From positions 30,192 to 94,191 of the forward strand of contig DATKZT010000020.1 in NCBI GenBank assembly GCA_035527845.1: a DNA stretch of 64,000 nt. Direction: 5' to 3'. Every line of letters begins with the position of its first letter. Within the stretch, counting starts at the first letter, position 1. The position numbers were made by a program, and so were the translations under genes. Positions 36,546 to 45,166 of this stretch are shown piece by piece. The notes beneath the pieces were generated by a model, which had not been told where the DNA came from, did not search any database, and was given only the letters and a program-made list of their open reading frames with translations. This DNA is from JAUWKC01 sp035527845. Lineage in GTDB: Bacteria; Planctomycetota; Phycisphaerae; Sedimentisphaerales; Anaerobacaceae.

Positions 36546-36948
36546 TTTGCCCTCTCCTTATCCAAGAAATATCCCAATACCGTACACCAAAGAAGGTGGT
36601 CGCGTCGCAGACAGTCGCGGCATGCACGGACAAGTACGTCGGGATTTTAATGCCAGGCGGAAACATTACGATAACCTATGGGTCCGCCTCCTTGTACTGA
36701 ATCTGAAGCAATTCTAACACATGAGGGGTCGCTGTTGCAAGAACTTTTCACGTCTTTCGGGAGCTTTTCACTTACGGGATTAACCAAACGCCATTGAGCG
36801 GGCGCGACAGAGCTATGCTCTACAGCAATAGATGCACCATGGGCGCTCGCGAGGGCAGAATTTTGTTGCAAAGCACGGGCGACTGAATAGTATTGGATAG
36901 CTAAACGGCAATGGCTTGTGTTGACGGTGGCGTGCCAAAGACTAAACC
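36546..36948. other. Divergent intergenic region
   Basis: 403 bases between the protease (minus) and lptF (plus). It must hold both promoters, but no box pair is convincing. No gene seen. Confidence 0.5.
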
Positions 36949-38622
36949 ATGGTTTTTACCCTGCACAGATACATACTGCGTGAGCTCTTGAAGGTTTTTG
37001 TGCTGGCGGTGGTCGCCTTGACGGTCATGCTGAGCCTGGGCAGCATTCTGCGTCCGGTTCAGGAGTACGGTGTCGGCCCTCGCCAGGCAGTCCACCTGAT
37101 GGTCTATTTTCTGCCCATTACACTGACGTTTGTATTGCCCATAGGTGCCTTGTTCGCCGCCTCGCTGGTTTACGGCAGGTTTGCCAGTGACAACGAGCTG
37201 GATGCGTGCAAGGCAAGCGGAATAAGCCTGCTGACCCTCGTCTGTCCGGGATTGGCGCTGGCGATTGTTGTTGCAATCGCCAATCTGATTCTGAGCTTTC
37301 ACGTGATGCCGGTTTTCATACACCTGGCGGAGCAATCGTTCAAGGCCGACGCCAAACAGATACTTTTCCGCAATATCCAGCGAAGGGGATACTATAGTTT
37401 GCCGCCTGACGACGAATATCTGCTTTACGCCGACTTTGCGAACCCGCAGACCGACACGCTTTCAGGCGTGGTTGTGGTCGGACTGGAAGACGGCTCAATA
37501 AAAAGGATCATTTCGACCGAGCATGCCAAGATCATTTTCAATCCCCACCGGCGGTTCAGTGAGGTGCAAATAACGGCACACAACACGTACCAAATGGACC
37601 CCGATGGCAGCGTGGCATTCATAGAACGGCTGTCCCTGCCCACAGAGTTCGGCTCGCTGCTGGGCGACAATATCAAATTCAAGAAGCTCGACGAGATGAA
37701 GAAGATTCGAGATGTTGACTTGATGCTGTTTGACCCCATTGCAAAACTGGCCCGCCGCACCTATGCTCAGCTCACCACCGAGGTCTTGGCGCAGCATATC
37801 CGCACAAAAACAGCCGGCGCCGGTCAATCCACGCAAACTAGCTCCCAAATGCCTGAAACCACGGGCAGCTTCTATTTGCTCTACAGCGGCGAGAAATTCG
37901 TTGAATTTGCCGCGACGCGATGCAGCGTGCCGCACGAAAAAGAAATCGAGCTTTCGGGGGACGTCCTCGCCGTTGAGTACGATGCAGTCGTCGAATCCGG
38001 GGCCGTGCAAAAGAGGCTGCTGCGCACTTTCAAATGTAGTCGTGGACTGATACGAGTGGAAGATGACGAGCTGTCCCAGACGTTGACGCTGGAGCTGTAC
38101 CGCCCCACATGGCAGGGCCCGACGGGCAGAGAAGAGCCCGCGCTGAAATGGATTCCCGTTCGGGGTCTGGTTGTGCCTGCGGCCGTGGAGGCCGTGACCG
38201 GTAAATTCAGAACAGGAACCGGCCTGAATGCCACGGAGCTGGCCTCCGCGTCCCTGAACCTGCACGTTAAGCCCAGCCCCAAATTGACGGGACTCCAACA
38301 GAAACTCCGCAAAGAGATACGAAATACCTTGGCTGAGATAGAAGCTGAAATCCAATGGCGTCTTGCCTTTGGAATAGGGTGCGTGGCAATGATAATGATT
38401 GGTATCGGTTTGGGCATTGCTCTCAAGGGCGGACATCTGCTCAGCGCCTTTGGCGCCAGTTGTGTGCCGGCGGCCGTCCTGATAATCTGTGTAATGACGG
38501 GCAGGAACATTGCGAAGAACCCCGGTGTACAGGTCATCTCCGGTACCATGCTCATGTGGCTGGGATTGGCATTATTGGTCTTGCTGGCTGCGGTCATATA
38601 TCGCAGACTACTTAGGAACTGA
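36949..38622 (+). CDS. lptF: LPS export permease, LptF/YjgP family
   Basis: 557 residues, longer than E. coli LptF (366). N-terminal helices (YILRELLKVFVLAVVALTVML and the LPITLTFVLPIGALFAASLVYGRFASDNELDACKASGIS loop, typical of the family) are followed by a large periplasmic beta-jellyroll (about 140-455) and three C-terminal helices (about 470-555). With LptG and the ATPase LptB it extracts lipopolysaccharide from the inner membrane. It is paired with lptG 16 bases downstream, as in many genomes; no lptB in the window. The pair supports a diderm, LPS-bearing cell. No clear Shine-Dalgarno before the ATG. Confidence 0.87.
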   Translation: MVFTLHRYILRELLKVFVLAVVALTVMLSLGSILRPVQEYGVGPRQAVHLMVYFLPITLTFVLPIGALFAASLVYGRFASDNELDACKASGISLLTLVCPGLALAIVVAIANLILSFHVMPVFIHLAEQSFKADAKQILFRNIQRRGYYSLPPDDEYLLYADFANPQTDTLSGVVVVGLEDGSIKRIISTEHAKIIFNPHRRFSEVQITAHNTYQMDPDGSVAFIERLSLPTEFGSLLGDNIKFKKLDEMKKIRDVDLMLFDPIAKLARRTYAQLTTEVLAQHIRTKTAGAGQSTQTSSQMPETTGSFYLLYSGEKFVEFAATRCSVPHEKEIELSGDVLAVEYDAVVESGAVQKRLLRTFKCSRGLIRVEDDELSQTLTLELYRPTWQGPTGREEPALKWIPVRGLVVPAAVEAVTGKFRTGTGLNATELASASLNLHVKPSPKLTGLQQKLRKEIRNTLAEIEAEIQWRLAFGIGCVAMIMIGIGLGIALKGGHLLSAFGASCVPAAVLIICVMTGRNIAKNPGVQVISGTMLMWLGLALLVLLAAVIYRRLLRN

Positions 38623-38638
38623 GCCTGGGAGCCACTCT

Positions 38639-39730
38639 ATGAAGACCCTCGACAAATATGTGGCTAAGAATTTCCTCGTGGGCTATGTCATTGCCTTTTG
38701 CGTAATCATAGGATTGAGAATCGTTATCGACCTGTTTGTGAGCCTCGATGAGTTCACCGAGCATTGGACGGATCTCGGTGCGGCAGCGGTTTTCAGGAAC
38801 ATGCTGACTTTCTACGGGCTGAACAGCACACTATACTTCCGCGATTTTGCCGGCATGATTACCGCGGTCGCGGCCGCCTTTTCCGTGGGCAAGATGGTTC
38901 GAAACAACGAATTCGTGGCGCTGATGTCCTCGGGCGTAAGTCTCAAGCGCGTCCTGGCGCCGATAATAATGCTGTCGGTGCTGCTGACGGCGCTGCTCGT
39001 AGTTGACCAGGAATTCATAATACCGCCCCTCGGCGATAAGCTCGTTCGTGACAAGGACGCCATTCCCGGACGAGAGTCATATCCGGTCCGCTTCATCACG
39101 GATGGCAATGGGTCGCTGATCTTCTCTCGCGTATTTGAGGCTGGAACCGCCACTCTGCGAAATCCTACTATCCTCCTGCGCCGCGAAATCCCCGGTTCGG
39201 CGGCCATGGAGACGACAGGCTGGATATCGGCCAAGAAGGGCGTTTACAATCCCCGGACCAAAGCCTGGGACTTGACGGAAGGCCGACTGATAGAAAAGGA
39301 TTCTCTCGAAGGCGTTCAGAAGGTAGACGCATACTACAGTGACCTGACCCCCAGAGACATCCCGCTGCGGCACAAGTCCGAATACAAGATGCTGATGGGC
39401 TGGGCAGACCTGGCGGCTTTGGAGAAGTACGGACCGAAAAAAGACCTCGCTCAGCTTTACAGCCAGAAGCATTTTCGCGTGGTAGACCCTATTATCAACC
39501 TTGCGATGCTTATGGTCTGCCTGCCGATACTGGTTTGTCGCGACCCGAAATCGATGAAGTCCGCGGTCGTGATTAGCTTCGGCTTGACGGCCCTTTGCCT
39601 GATTACCACCTTCGTCTGCAAAATGCTCGCCACAGAGGCCGCTCTTGGCCGAATCGAATTCTGGGCCTGGCTGCCCGTCTTTATCTTTCTGCCCGTCGCT
39701 GTTATTGAATTGGATGCGATGAAGACGTAA
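38639..39730 (+). CDS. lptG: LPS export permease, LptG/YjgQ family
   Basis: 363 residues from the ATG at 38639 (GGGAG upstream); an earlier in-frame ATG inside lptF is rejected. Family features are KTLDKYVAKNFLVGYVIAFCVIIGLRIVIDLF, then FRNMLTFYGLNSTLYFRDF and VRNNEFVALMSSGVSLKRVLAPI, a periplasmic domain (about 125-255) and three C-terminal helices (about 280-360). Partner of LptF in the LptBFG transporter. The 16-base gap implies one operon. Confidence 0.87.
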   Translation: MKTLDKYVAKNFLVGYVIAFCVIIGLRIVIDLFVSLDEFTEHWTDLGAAAVFRNMLTFYGLNSTLYFRDFAGMITAVAAAFSVGKMVRNNEFVALMSSGVSLKRVLAPIIMLSVLLTALLVVDQEFIIPPLGDKLVRDKDAIPGRESYPVRFITDGNGSLIFSRVFEAGTATLRNPTILLRREIPGSAAMETTGWISAKKGVYNPRTKAWDLTEGRLIEKDSLEGVQKVDAYYSDLTPRDIPLRHKSEYKMLMGWADLAALEKYGPKKDLAQLYSQKHFRVVDPIINLAMLMVCLPILVCRDPKSMKSAVVISFGLTALCLITTFVCKMLATEAALGRIEFWAWLPVFIFLPVAVIELDAMKT

Positions 39731-40857
39731 ACACATTCCTATGGTCAAGAACGCCCAAAGATAGAATCCAGCCTTATGCACCACTGTCTCCGACAATCGT
39801 AAATGGTAAATCGCCCCGCCGCCGCGATGAATTGGGTTCGTTCCGGCTTCGCCCACCTGTCTTCGTAGAGGATTTCGCCGTGGCAAGAGGGCTACGCCGC
39901 GATAAATTGGCTTTGCTTTGGCTTCGTTTGGCTTCGCTTTAATGGGGGAGAATTCGGCATTTTTGTCGTAAGGCTTTGTGAGAAAAGAAGTTCGGTTGAT
40001 TTTTGGGGTTTTGGGAGATTGGGTTTGCTTTGGGTTCGTTTGGGTTTGTTTTGGGTTTGCTTTTCGGGGGGCCGAAGGCTTTGTATTCTTATAAACCATT
40101 GTGGGAACGGAGGTTACGTTCATTTTTGCTGTTTTCGAAATTGGGTTTGTTTTGCATAAAAGGGGCGAATTTGTAGAGGATTCTCTACAGGTGTCGAAGG
40201 AAACACGTGGCGCGTGGCCCGTGATCCGCGGCCTGTTTTTGGAGGGATGGGTAATTTGGCTTGCGGATGGCAGGGGTCCCAATTTACTATTTGCTATTTG
40301 GTATTTACTAATGAGTTTTGGGTGTTGAGGACTTAGCATGGATATCTTAAGGTTATTCAATTTTGGGGGTATTATACACGATTTTGGGGTGGAAGTAAAG
40401 GACATTCTTGTCGGGCCAAAAGAAAGGGACTAGGGCATCAGCGGAGCAGGGTGTGGGTATCAGGGTAACAGGGGATCAGGAGTGAAAGGAGAAAATGGGG
40501 CAGGTCTAAGGTGTCATTCTGGGGTATTCTCGGGATAGTTTCTGCCAAAACGGCAGGGGAGAGCACACACAGGCCAAGTACAATATATTGAAATATTTGT
40601 TTGTAGGCCACAACCTGTTGTGTGCTAAGGAGTTAGGGTGCGGGGATGTGTTATCGGACATTTGTGGCACGTCATTTGCTCTCATATTTTGAATTAATTA
40701 GCGTAGTGAGCCGGCTGCGGATGGAAGGCCGGCGTGCCTGATGTGGGCTTATTTAGGCAAACAATTTAGACACACCGCTTTCCATTTCCGGTCTGGTTCC
40801 CGAAACTCAAGTAGGCTAAGTCAGTAGGAGTTATTATTTTGATAAAGGAATTGAGAA
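39731..40857. other. 1.1-kb non-coding region: intergenic repeats, then left edge of island
   Basis: The first 350 bases carry the TTTGGGTT-type repeat described separately. Around 40440-40490 is a short reiterated stretch (TATCAGGGTAACAGGGGATCAGG). A hairpin GCCGGC...GCCGGC lies near 40710-40733. Sequence becomes AT-richer toward 40858. No gene recognised; ATAAAGGAATTGAGAA precedes the next ATG. Confidence 0.6.
39821..40075. repeat. Planctomycete-type intergenic repeat, TTTGGGTTCG family
   Basis: Two diverged direct copies start CGCCGCGAT(G/A)AATTGG at 39821 and 39896, and reiterated TTTGGGTTTG/TTTGGGTTCG units fill 40024-40064. Read on the minus strand they give NPKQTQTNPKQTQ- and AKPIYRGVALLP-like peptides, a reading I have met in spurious short proteins of this phylum. 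A related piece lies at 45134-45160 in the opposite orientation. It is better treated as a dispersed repeat than as a gene. Confidence 0.65.
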
Positions 40858-41949
40858 ATGGGAAGAATAACATTTTACCCGCTGGGAAATGCAGACAGTT
40901 GTTTGATCGAGTTTGCTGATGAGCGTCTAATGGTGAACGACTATTATCGACCCGAGTCTCTTGATGAAGGCGATAAGCGGGTTGATCTCTCAGAAGTGCT
41001 TGATGAGGTTTTGAAGGATAAAGGTAGAGATTATTTTGACGCTGTTGCGTTCAGCCACAGAGATCAAGACCATGTAGGCGGCGCTGAGAAGTATTTCAAG
41101 ATGGAGCACGCTCCAAAGAATGAGAATTACGGCACGGTGGAGATGAGAGAATTATGGGTGCCTGCATATTTCATTATCGAAGGCAGTTTAGAATGTGAAT
41201 CGGCCAGAGTTATCCAGAAAGAGGCACGGCACAGACTGAGGGAAGGGGCGAGAATCAAGGTGTTTGGTCGGTCGGAAGAACTTACAAAGTGGATTGATGA
41301 TGAAATCGGGGAGAATCGCGATGGGCTCATTGTCGGAGCTGGAGAATGTGTAAATGAATTCATTACGAAATCGAATGGGGGGGCGGAAATATTCGTCCAT
41401 TCTCCTTTTTCGGCTGAAACGGATGACGAAAACAGTAATCCCAATGACGCTGGTGTGGTTTTACATATAACTTTCTTCGAAGATGATACAGAAACGAAGG
41501 TTATTTTTGGTTCAGATGTAAAATCGAAGATTTGGGATAAGCTTATTGAAATCACAGAATCGCACGGTAATGAAAGGCGGCTTGAATGGGATATTTTCAA
41601 AATATCTCATCATTGTAGCTACACCGCATTGAATCAAGATGATAAAGGTAGAACTAAGACAGAGCCCACGGAAAACATTAAGCGCATGTTTGAAAAAGGT
41701 GATGGTAAGTCTTATCTGGTGTCTTCGAGTTGGCCTATTGATGATGAAAGTGAGCCCCCACATAAACAAGCTGCTAACTACTATGATGGCTTGGATGGGG
41801 AGTTGTTGGTTACTATGGAGCAGCCTAATAGGCGGTCACCTAAACCAATAGTGTTTGAGATCAGTAATCTTGGGCATCGGAAACTGTTGTTGGGGGCATC
41901 CGCAGCAGTCTCAACGATAGCATCAAGACCTTCAAGTAAACAGGGGTAA
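40858..41949 (+). CDS. ComEC/Rec2-type metallo-beta-lactamase fold hydrolase, first gene of the E2-E1-JAB island
   Basis: 363 residues; AAGGA lies before the ATG. The metal site is the ComEC variant SHRDQDHVGG (H67, D69, D71, H72) rather than HxHxDH, and a second motif KISHHCSY stands in the C-terminal half, matching ComEC-like LKxxHHGS. No transmembrane segments or signal, so cytosolic. Members cut DNA or phosphodiesters. The last 25 residues are Ser/Ala-rich and the chain ends SSKQG with a terminal glycine. The next gene starts two bases after the stop. Clearly AT-richer than the genes on either side, consistent with transfer. Confidence 0.85.
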   Translation: MGRITFYPLGNADSCLIEFADERLMVNDYYRPESLDEGDKRVDLSEVLDEVLKDKGRDYFDAVAFSHRDQDHVGGAEKYFKMEHAPKNENYGTVEMRELWVPAYFIIEGSLECESARVIQKEARHRLREGARIKVFGRSEELTKWIDDEIGENRDGLIVGAGECVNEFITKSNGGAEIFVHSPFSAETDDENSNPNDAGVVLHITFFEDDTETKVIFGSDVKSKIWDKLIEITESHGNERRLEWDIFKISHHCSYTALNQDDKGRTKTEPTENIKRMFEKGDGKSYLVSSSWPIDDESEPPHKQAANYYDGLDGELLVTMEQPNRRSPKPIVFEISNLGHRKLLLGASAAVSTIASRPSSKQG

Positions 41950-41951
41950 GG

Positions 41952-44321
41952 ATGGCCGATTGTTATAGGCTTGGCAGTGATGTTTCCTCTGAAGACCATG
42001 CTCTTGAAGAAACAAAGGGGTTTTACAGAGCGCTAAAGAAAGCCGACTACGCAAGGTATATCAGGAGCTTTAAATGGTCGGAAGCGCGCTACGACAGGTA
42101 TATCGAGGGTATTGAATTTGACATTGAGACGAGTGCCTTCAGCAAATCTAATATTCTGAACACCGAGAGAACTTGTGCTATCTTTGCAAAGGGTGAAGTA
42201 CCTGTCGTATTTGCGTTAAGGAAGGATTTCTCCAGAGAAAGCCTTCATGTGAATTTGATACCGAAAGATTTGCCAGTTAGTCTCTGTTTGTATCAAGAGG
42301 CATATTCTGAAATAAGAATAAGATTGACATGGGAGATGTTTATTGAGGACATACACCGGTGGTATAAGCGAGCATCAGATGGGACATCTCATCTTCCGGG
42401 GCAGGCGTTAGAGCCTTTGATCCTTGATGGGTTGCCGTTATTGGTTAGTAACGAGTTTTTCGATACTAACAATATACGTATTGCAAGTAAGCATAATAAA
42501 TTTGTAGTATGCCATCTAGTTGATTGGGCAGGAGATTTGCCCGAGGAGGCCATGGTCTTAATTCCGATTAGCACTAAAGGAACGGTATCAAGATGCGTAC
42601 GCTATGCTCCTCAAACATTGAGTGAGTTGTTGGAGATAACAAAGGAATGTGGGGTTGATTTGCGAATAGAGCTGTCGGCATTTACTTGGAAGATACAGGA
42701 GTTGCTTGAGAGCAATATTAAGGCGGGTCCCGCCAGTGATGAAGCACGTAGGAAATTTGTCACTAACGAGTTTAATGGGTTTTTCAATAAGATTAAAGTC
42801 TGGGCCGGAGGTATGCCTGAGAAATCAGCAGCTGATTTTAGAAAGCTTCACAGACAGCTTACTAATACAACTGTGGCAAACAAGAGAGAAGCCAAAGAAA
42901 AAATGTTGTCATGGATTCCTATGATATGGTTAAGGCTACCAAAGAGAAGAGTCGAATCCGACAAAATAGAATGGGTCGAAGATGTTGCGTTTCTAATACC
43001 CCAAAGTCTTGGTTACATCTGTGAGAATATGGGTATTTACACTAAGCAAGACGGACACATGATCCATGAAGAAGCATCTGGGGGTACAACTGTAAACAAC
43101 TGGTCAATCAGGGATGACGTGGGGGGCATAGCGGTTGTAAAACCAATTCCAGCTTTGGATGTTAGTATGGCACAGAGGCTATCCGGTATAAAAAAGAACA
43201 AAAGAAACTATCTTGCTGTGGGGGCGGGAGCTTTAGGGTCTCAGGTTGTCGCAAATTTAACAAGACTAGGAATTGGCAATTGGGATGTATTAGACCATGA
43301 CAGATTGTTGCCGCATAATCTCGGTAGACACGCGTTATTCGCTGAGCACGCCCCCCTTCCTAAGGCAGCCATATTATCTGATGAGCTTAATCTATTGATG
43401 GATGATACAAATTTTTCGAAGCCTATTCTATGCAATGTGTTGGAGTACGGGGAGAGTATAGCTCATTATGATTTGATATTTGACTTTTCCGCAAGTACTG
43501 CTGCGGCAAGACATATGGCGATCTGTTCTGAAAGGCCTGCAATAATCAGTGCGTTCATGACAAGAAGCGGTCAATACTTAATATGTTTATACGAAGGAGA
43601 AGGCAAATCAGTTAGGTTTGATGATATTGAATACCAATTAGCATGCGAATGTGTGAGCAACAAGAAATTGAATTCTGTTCTGGAAGTACAGGATGAGGAG
43701 GAGATCAGATACTCTGGTGCTTGCAGTGATATTACAACAGTATTGCCACAAGATAGGGTTGGTGTTCATTCTGGGATCTTGGCATCATATATCAAGCAGG
43801 GGATGAAGGAGGTGGAAGCACAAATCGTGGTATGGGAACTTACAGAAGACTGCGTCGTTAGGCGACACACTATAGTACCGTCAAAGGTTATGTCTTGGCG
43901 CGTTGATGGGTGGGACGTAAGGATGTCGGAGGTAATGATTGAAAAGATGATGGGTTGTCGTCGTGACAAGTTGCCGGTGGAAACCGGAGGTGTTTTGATT
44001 GGAGGATTTGATTTATTTAACAAGATTGTGTATGTTGTTGACATAATCCCATCTCCGAAGGACAGCATAGAAAAGCCTTATTCGTATATTCGGGGGTTTG
44101 AAGGTCTTCTAAAGAAAATTGAAGAGATCAAAAACATATCCGGCAGAAGACTTAATTACGTCGGTGAGTGGCACACGCATAAGGGGGGTGTTAGACCAAG
44201 TCGGCTTGATAAATTAGCATTGGATGAGCAAGCTGCGGAAATGTCCTTAGCAGGGTTGCCCGGGATAATGGTTATTGTCGGAGGCGAAGGTAAACATAGG
44301 ATATTATTGAAAGAGGACTAG
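41952..44321 (+). CDS. E2-E1-JAB triple-domain protein (ubiquitin-like conjugation and deconjugation in one chain)
   Basis: 789 residues, cytosolic. Residues about 60-160 look like a prokaryotic E2: FALRKDF, PVSLCLYQE with candidate Cys112, then a helix with WEMFIEDIHRWY. After a linking region, 418-640 is an E1/ThiF adenylation domain: Rossmann loop AVGAGALGSQ (424-430), acidic LDHD, and HNLGRHAL with the usual Asn/Arg; C591 in YSGACSDIT is the best candidate catalytic Cys. Residues 655-789 are a JAB/JAMM peptidase: E677 in VETGGVLIG, and HTH (741, 743), S750, D753. All JAMM ligands are intact. The domain order equals CBASS Cap2 (E2-E1) joined to Cap3 (JAB). It overlaps operon-wise with both neighbours. 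Confidence 0.88.
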   Translation: MADCYRLGSDVSSEDHALEETKGFYRALKKADYARYIRSFKWSEARYDRYIEGIEFDIETSAFSKSNILNTERTCAIFAKGEVPVVFALRKDFSRESLHVNLIPKDLPVSLCLYQEAYSEIRIRLTWEMFIEDIHRWYKRASDGTSHLPGQALEPLILDGLPLLVSNEFFDTNNIRIASKHNKFVVCHLVDWAGDLPEEAMVLIPISTKGTVSRCVRYAPQTLSELLEITKECGVDLRIELSAFTWKIQELLESNIKAGPASDEARRKFVTNEFNGFFNKIKVWAGGMPEKSAADFRKLHRQLTNTTVANKREAKEKMLSWIPMIWLRLPKRRVESDKIEWVEDVAFLIPQSLGYICENMGIYTKQDGHMIHEEASGGTTVNNWSIRDDVGGIAVVKPIPALDVSMAQRLSGIKKNKRNYLAVGAGALGSQVVANLTRLGIGNWDVLDHDRLLPHNLGRHALFAEHAPLPKAAILSDELNLLMDDTNFSKPILCNVLEYGESIAHYDLIFDFSASTAAARHMAICSERPAIISAFMTRSGQYLICLYEGEGKSVRFDDIEYQLACECVSNKKLNSVLEVQDEEEIRYSGACSDITTVLPQDRVGVHSGILASYIKQGMKEVEAQIVVWELTEDCVVRRHTIVPSKVMSWRVDGWDVRMSEVMIEKMMGCRRDKLPVETGGVLIGGFDLFNKIVYVVDIIPSPKDSIEKPYSYIRGFEGLLKKIEEIKNISGRRLNYVGEWHTHKGGVRPSRLDKLALDEQAAEMSLAGLPGIMVIVGGEGKHRILLKED

Positions 44322-44330
44322 GTTATAACG

Positions 44331-45038
44331 ATGAAAGTACTTTTTGATGAGTATACTTGGAAAGCAAGGTTTTTCCCGTGTATCATATCAGCGATGCCGT
44401 TGTTCGTACTTTGGTTTTTTCTATCGGACAATATTCAGGTTAAAGCATTAGGGGCTTATCTGTTAAGTTTGAAGTTCTACGGAGGGGTAACAATATCTGT
44501 CGTATTTCTTTATTTCTATGCTCAAGTTCTGCGTATAACATCAAAAGTCATTGAGTCAAAGTATTTCCATGAAAAAATGGGATTCCCAACAGTCTATCTG
44601 ATGACATATTCAGACAAGACCTTTTCCAAGAATTACAAGGATAAGTATCGGAGGCTTATCAAAGAACAATTTAACATTGAATTATTGGATGAAATTGAAG
44701 AAGCCGCAGATATTGTGGAAGCAAGAAAACGATTAAATGAAGCTACTCAATTGGTTAAGCTCAAGATCAAAAGTGGGTATTTAGTTCTAAAACAGAATAT
44801 GTGGTATGGATTTGTTAGGAATCTAGTCGGAGGAGCAATATATTCTATGATTTTCTGCATTGTGAATATTGGAGTTGGTTTCATAAAGCATAACAATCCT
44901 TTGCTTATTATCTCATCGATCGTTTTGCTAGTTGTTTATGCGGGTGTGTTTTTCTTTCGCAAAAAAATTCTTGTACAGAACGCCGAAGCTTATGCGAACC
45001 AACTAATTGCTGAATTTATGGATAGTAGTATGAATTAA
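44331..45038 (+). CDS. Four-helix membrane protein, candidate effector of the island
   Basis: 235 residues, nine bases after the E2-E1-JAB stop. Hydrophobic helices at about 12-31, 41-65, 165-185 and 190-210; a charged helical domain (66-160) lies between helix pairs, with a YGFVRNL motif just before helix 3 and a short C-terminal tail. Two helix pairs around a cytosolic domain resemble membrane effectors of defense systems in layout only; I cannot assign a Pfam family. Strongly AT-rich (one 60-base line I counted has 20 G+C). Alternative: a sensor or transporter subunit. Confidence 0.65.
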   Translation: MKVLFDEYTWKARFFPCIISAMPLFVLWFFLSDNIQVKALGAYLLSLKFYGGVTISVVFLYFYAQVLRITSKVIESKYFHEKMGFPTVYLMTYSDKTFSKNYKDKYRRLIKEQFNIELLDEIEEAADIVEARKRLNEATQLVKLKIKSGYLVLKQNMWYGFVRNLVGGAIYSMIFCIVNIGVGFIKHNNPLLIISSIVLLVVYAGVFFFRKKILVQNAEAYANQLIAEFMDSSMN

Positions 45039-45133
45039 CGTAGAAATCCGCCTCGAGTTTCATTATTGTAACGACAACTCTCTCGCGCTAACGCTTGGGC
45101 AGGTGAGCCGACCGAACGCGGGCTCGCCAGACG

Positions 45134-45160
45134 CGAACGAACCCAAACGAACCCAATTTG
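45134..45160. repeat. Right-flank copy of the TTTGGGTTCG repeat, inverted
   Basis: CGAACGAACCCAAACGAACC then CAATTTG is the reverse complement of the CAAATTGGGTTCGTTTGGG pattern at 39821-40064. The region 45039-45166 is otherwise gene-free and returns to high GC. Confidence 0.65.
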
Positions 45161-45166
45161 TCCCCC

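Noticed and set aside
39077..40405. 442-codon minus-strand frame across lptG end and repeats
   Set aside because: Runs antisense into lptG and through low-complexity repeat DNA; no start signal. Treated as a repeat artefact.
40440..40490. Reiterated ATCAGGG stretch as a CRISPR or VNTR
   Set aside because: Only a few imperfect units with no spacers; too short for either.
40858..45038. Calling the island type II CBASS or Bil directly
   Set aside because: There is no CD-NTase gene and no ubiquitin-like gene in the operon, so neither name fits on present evidence.
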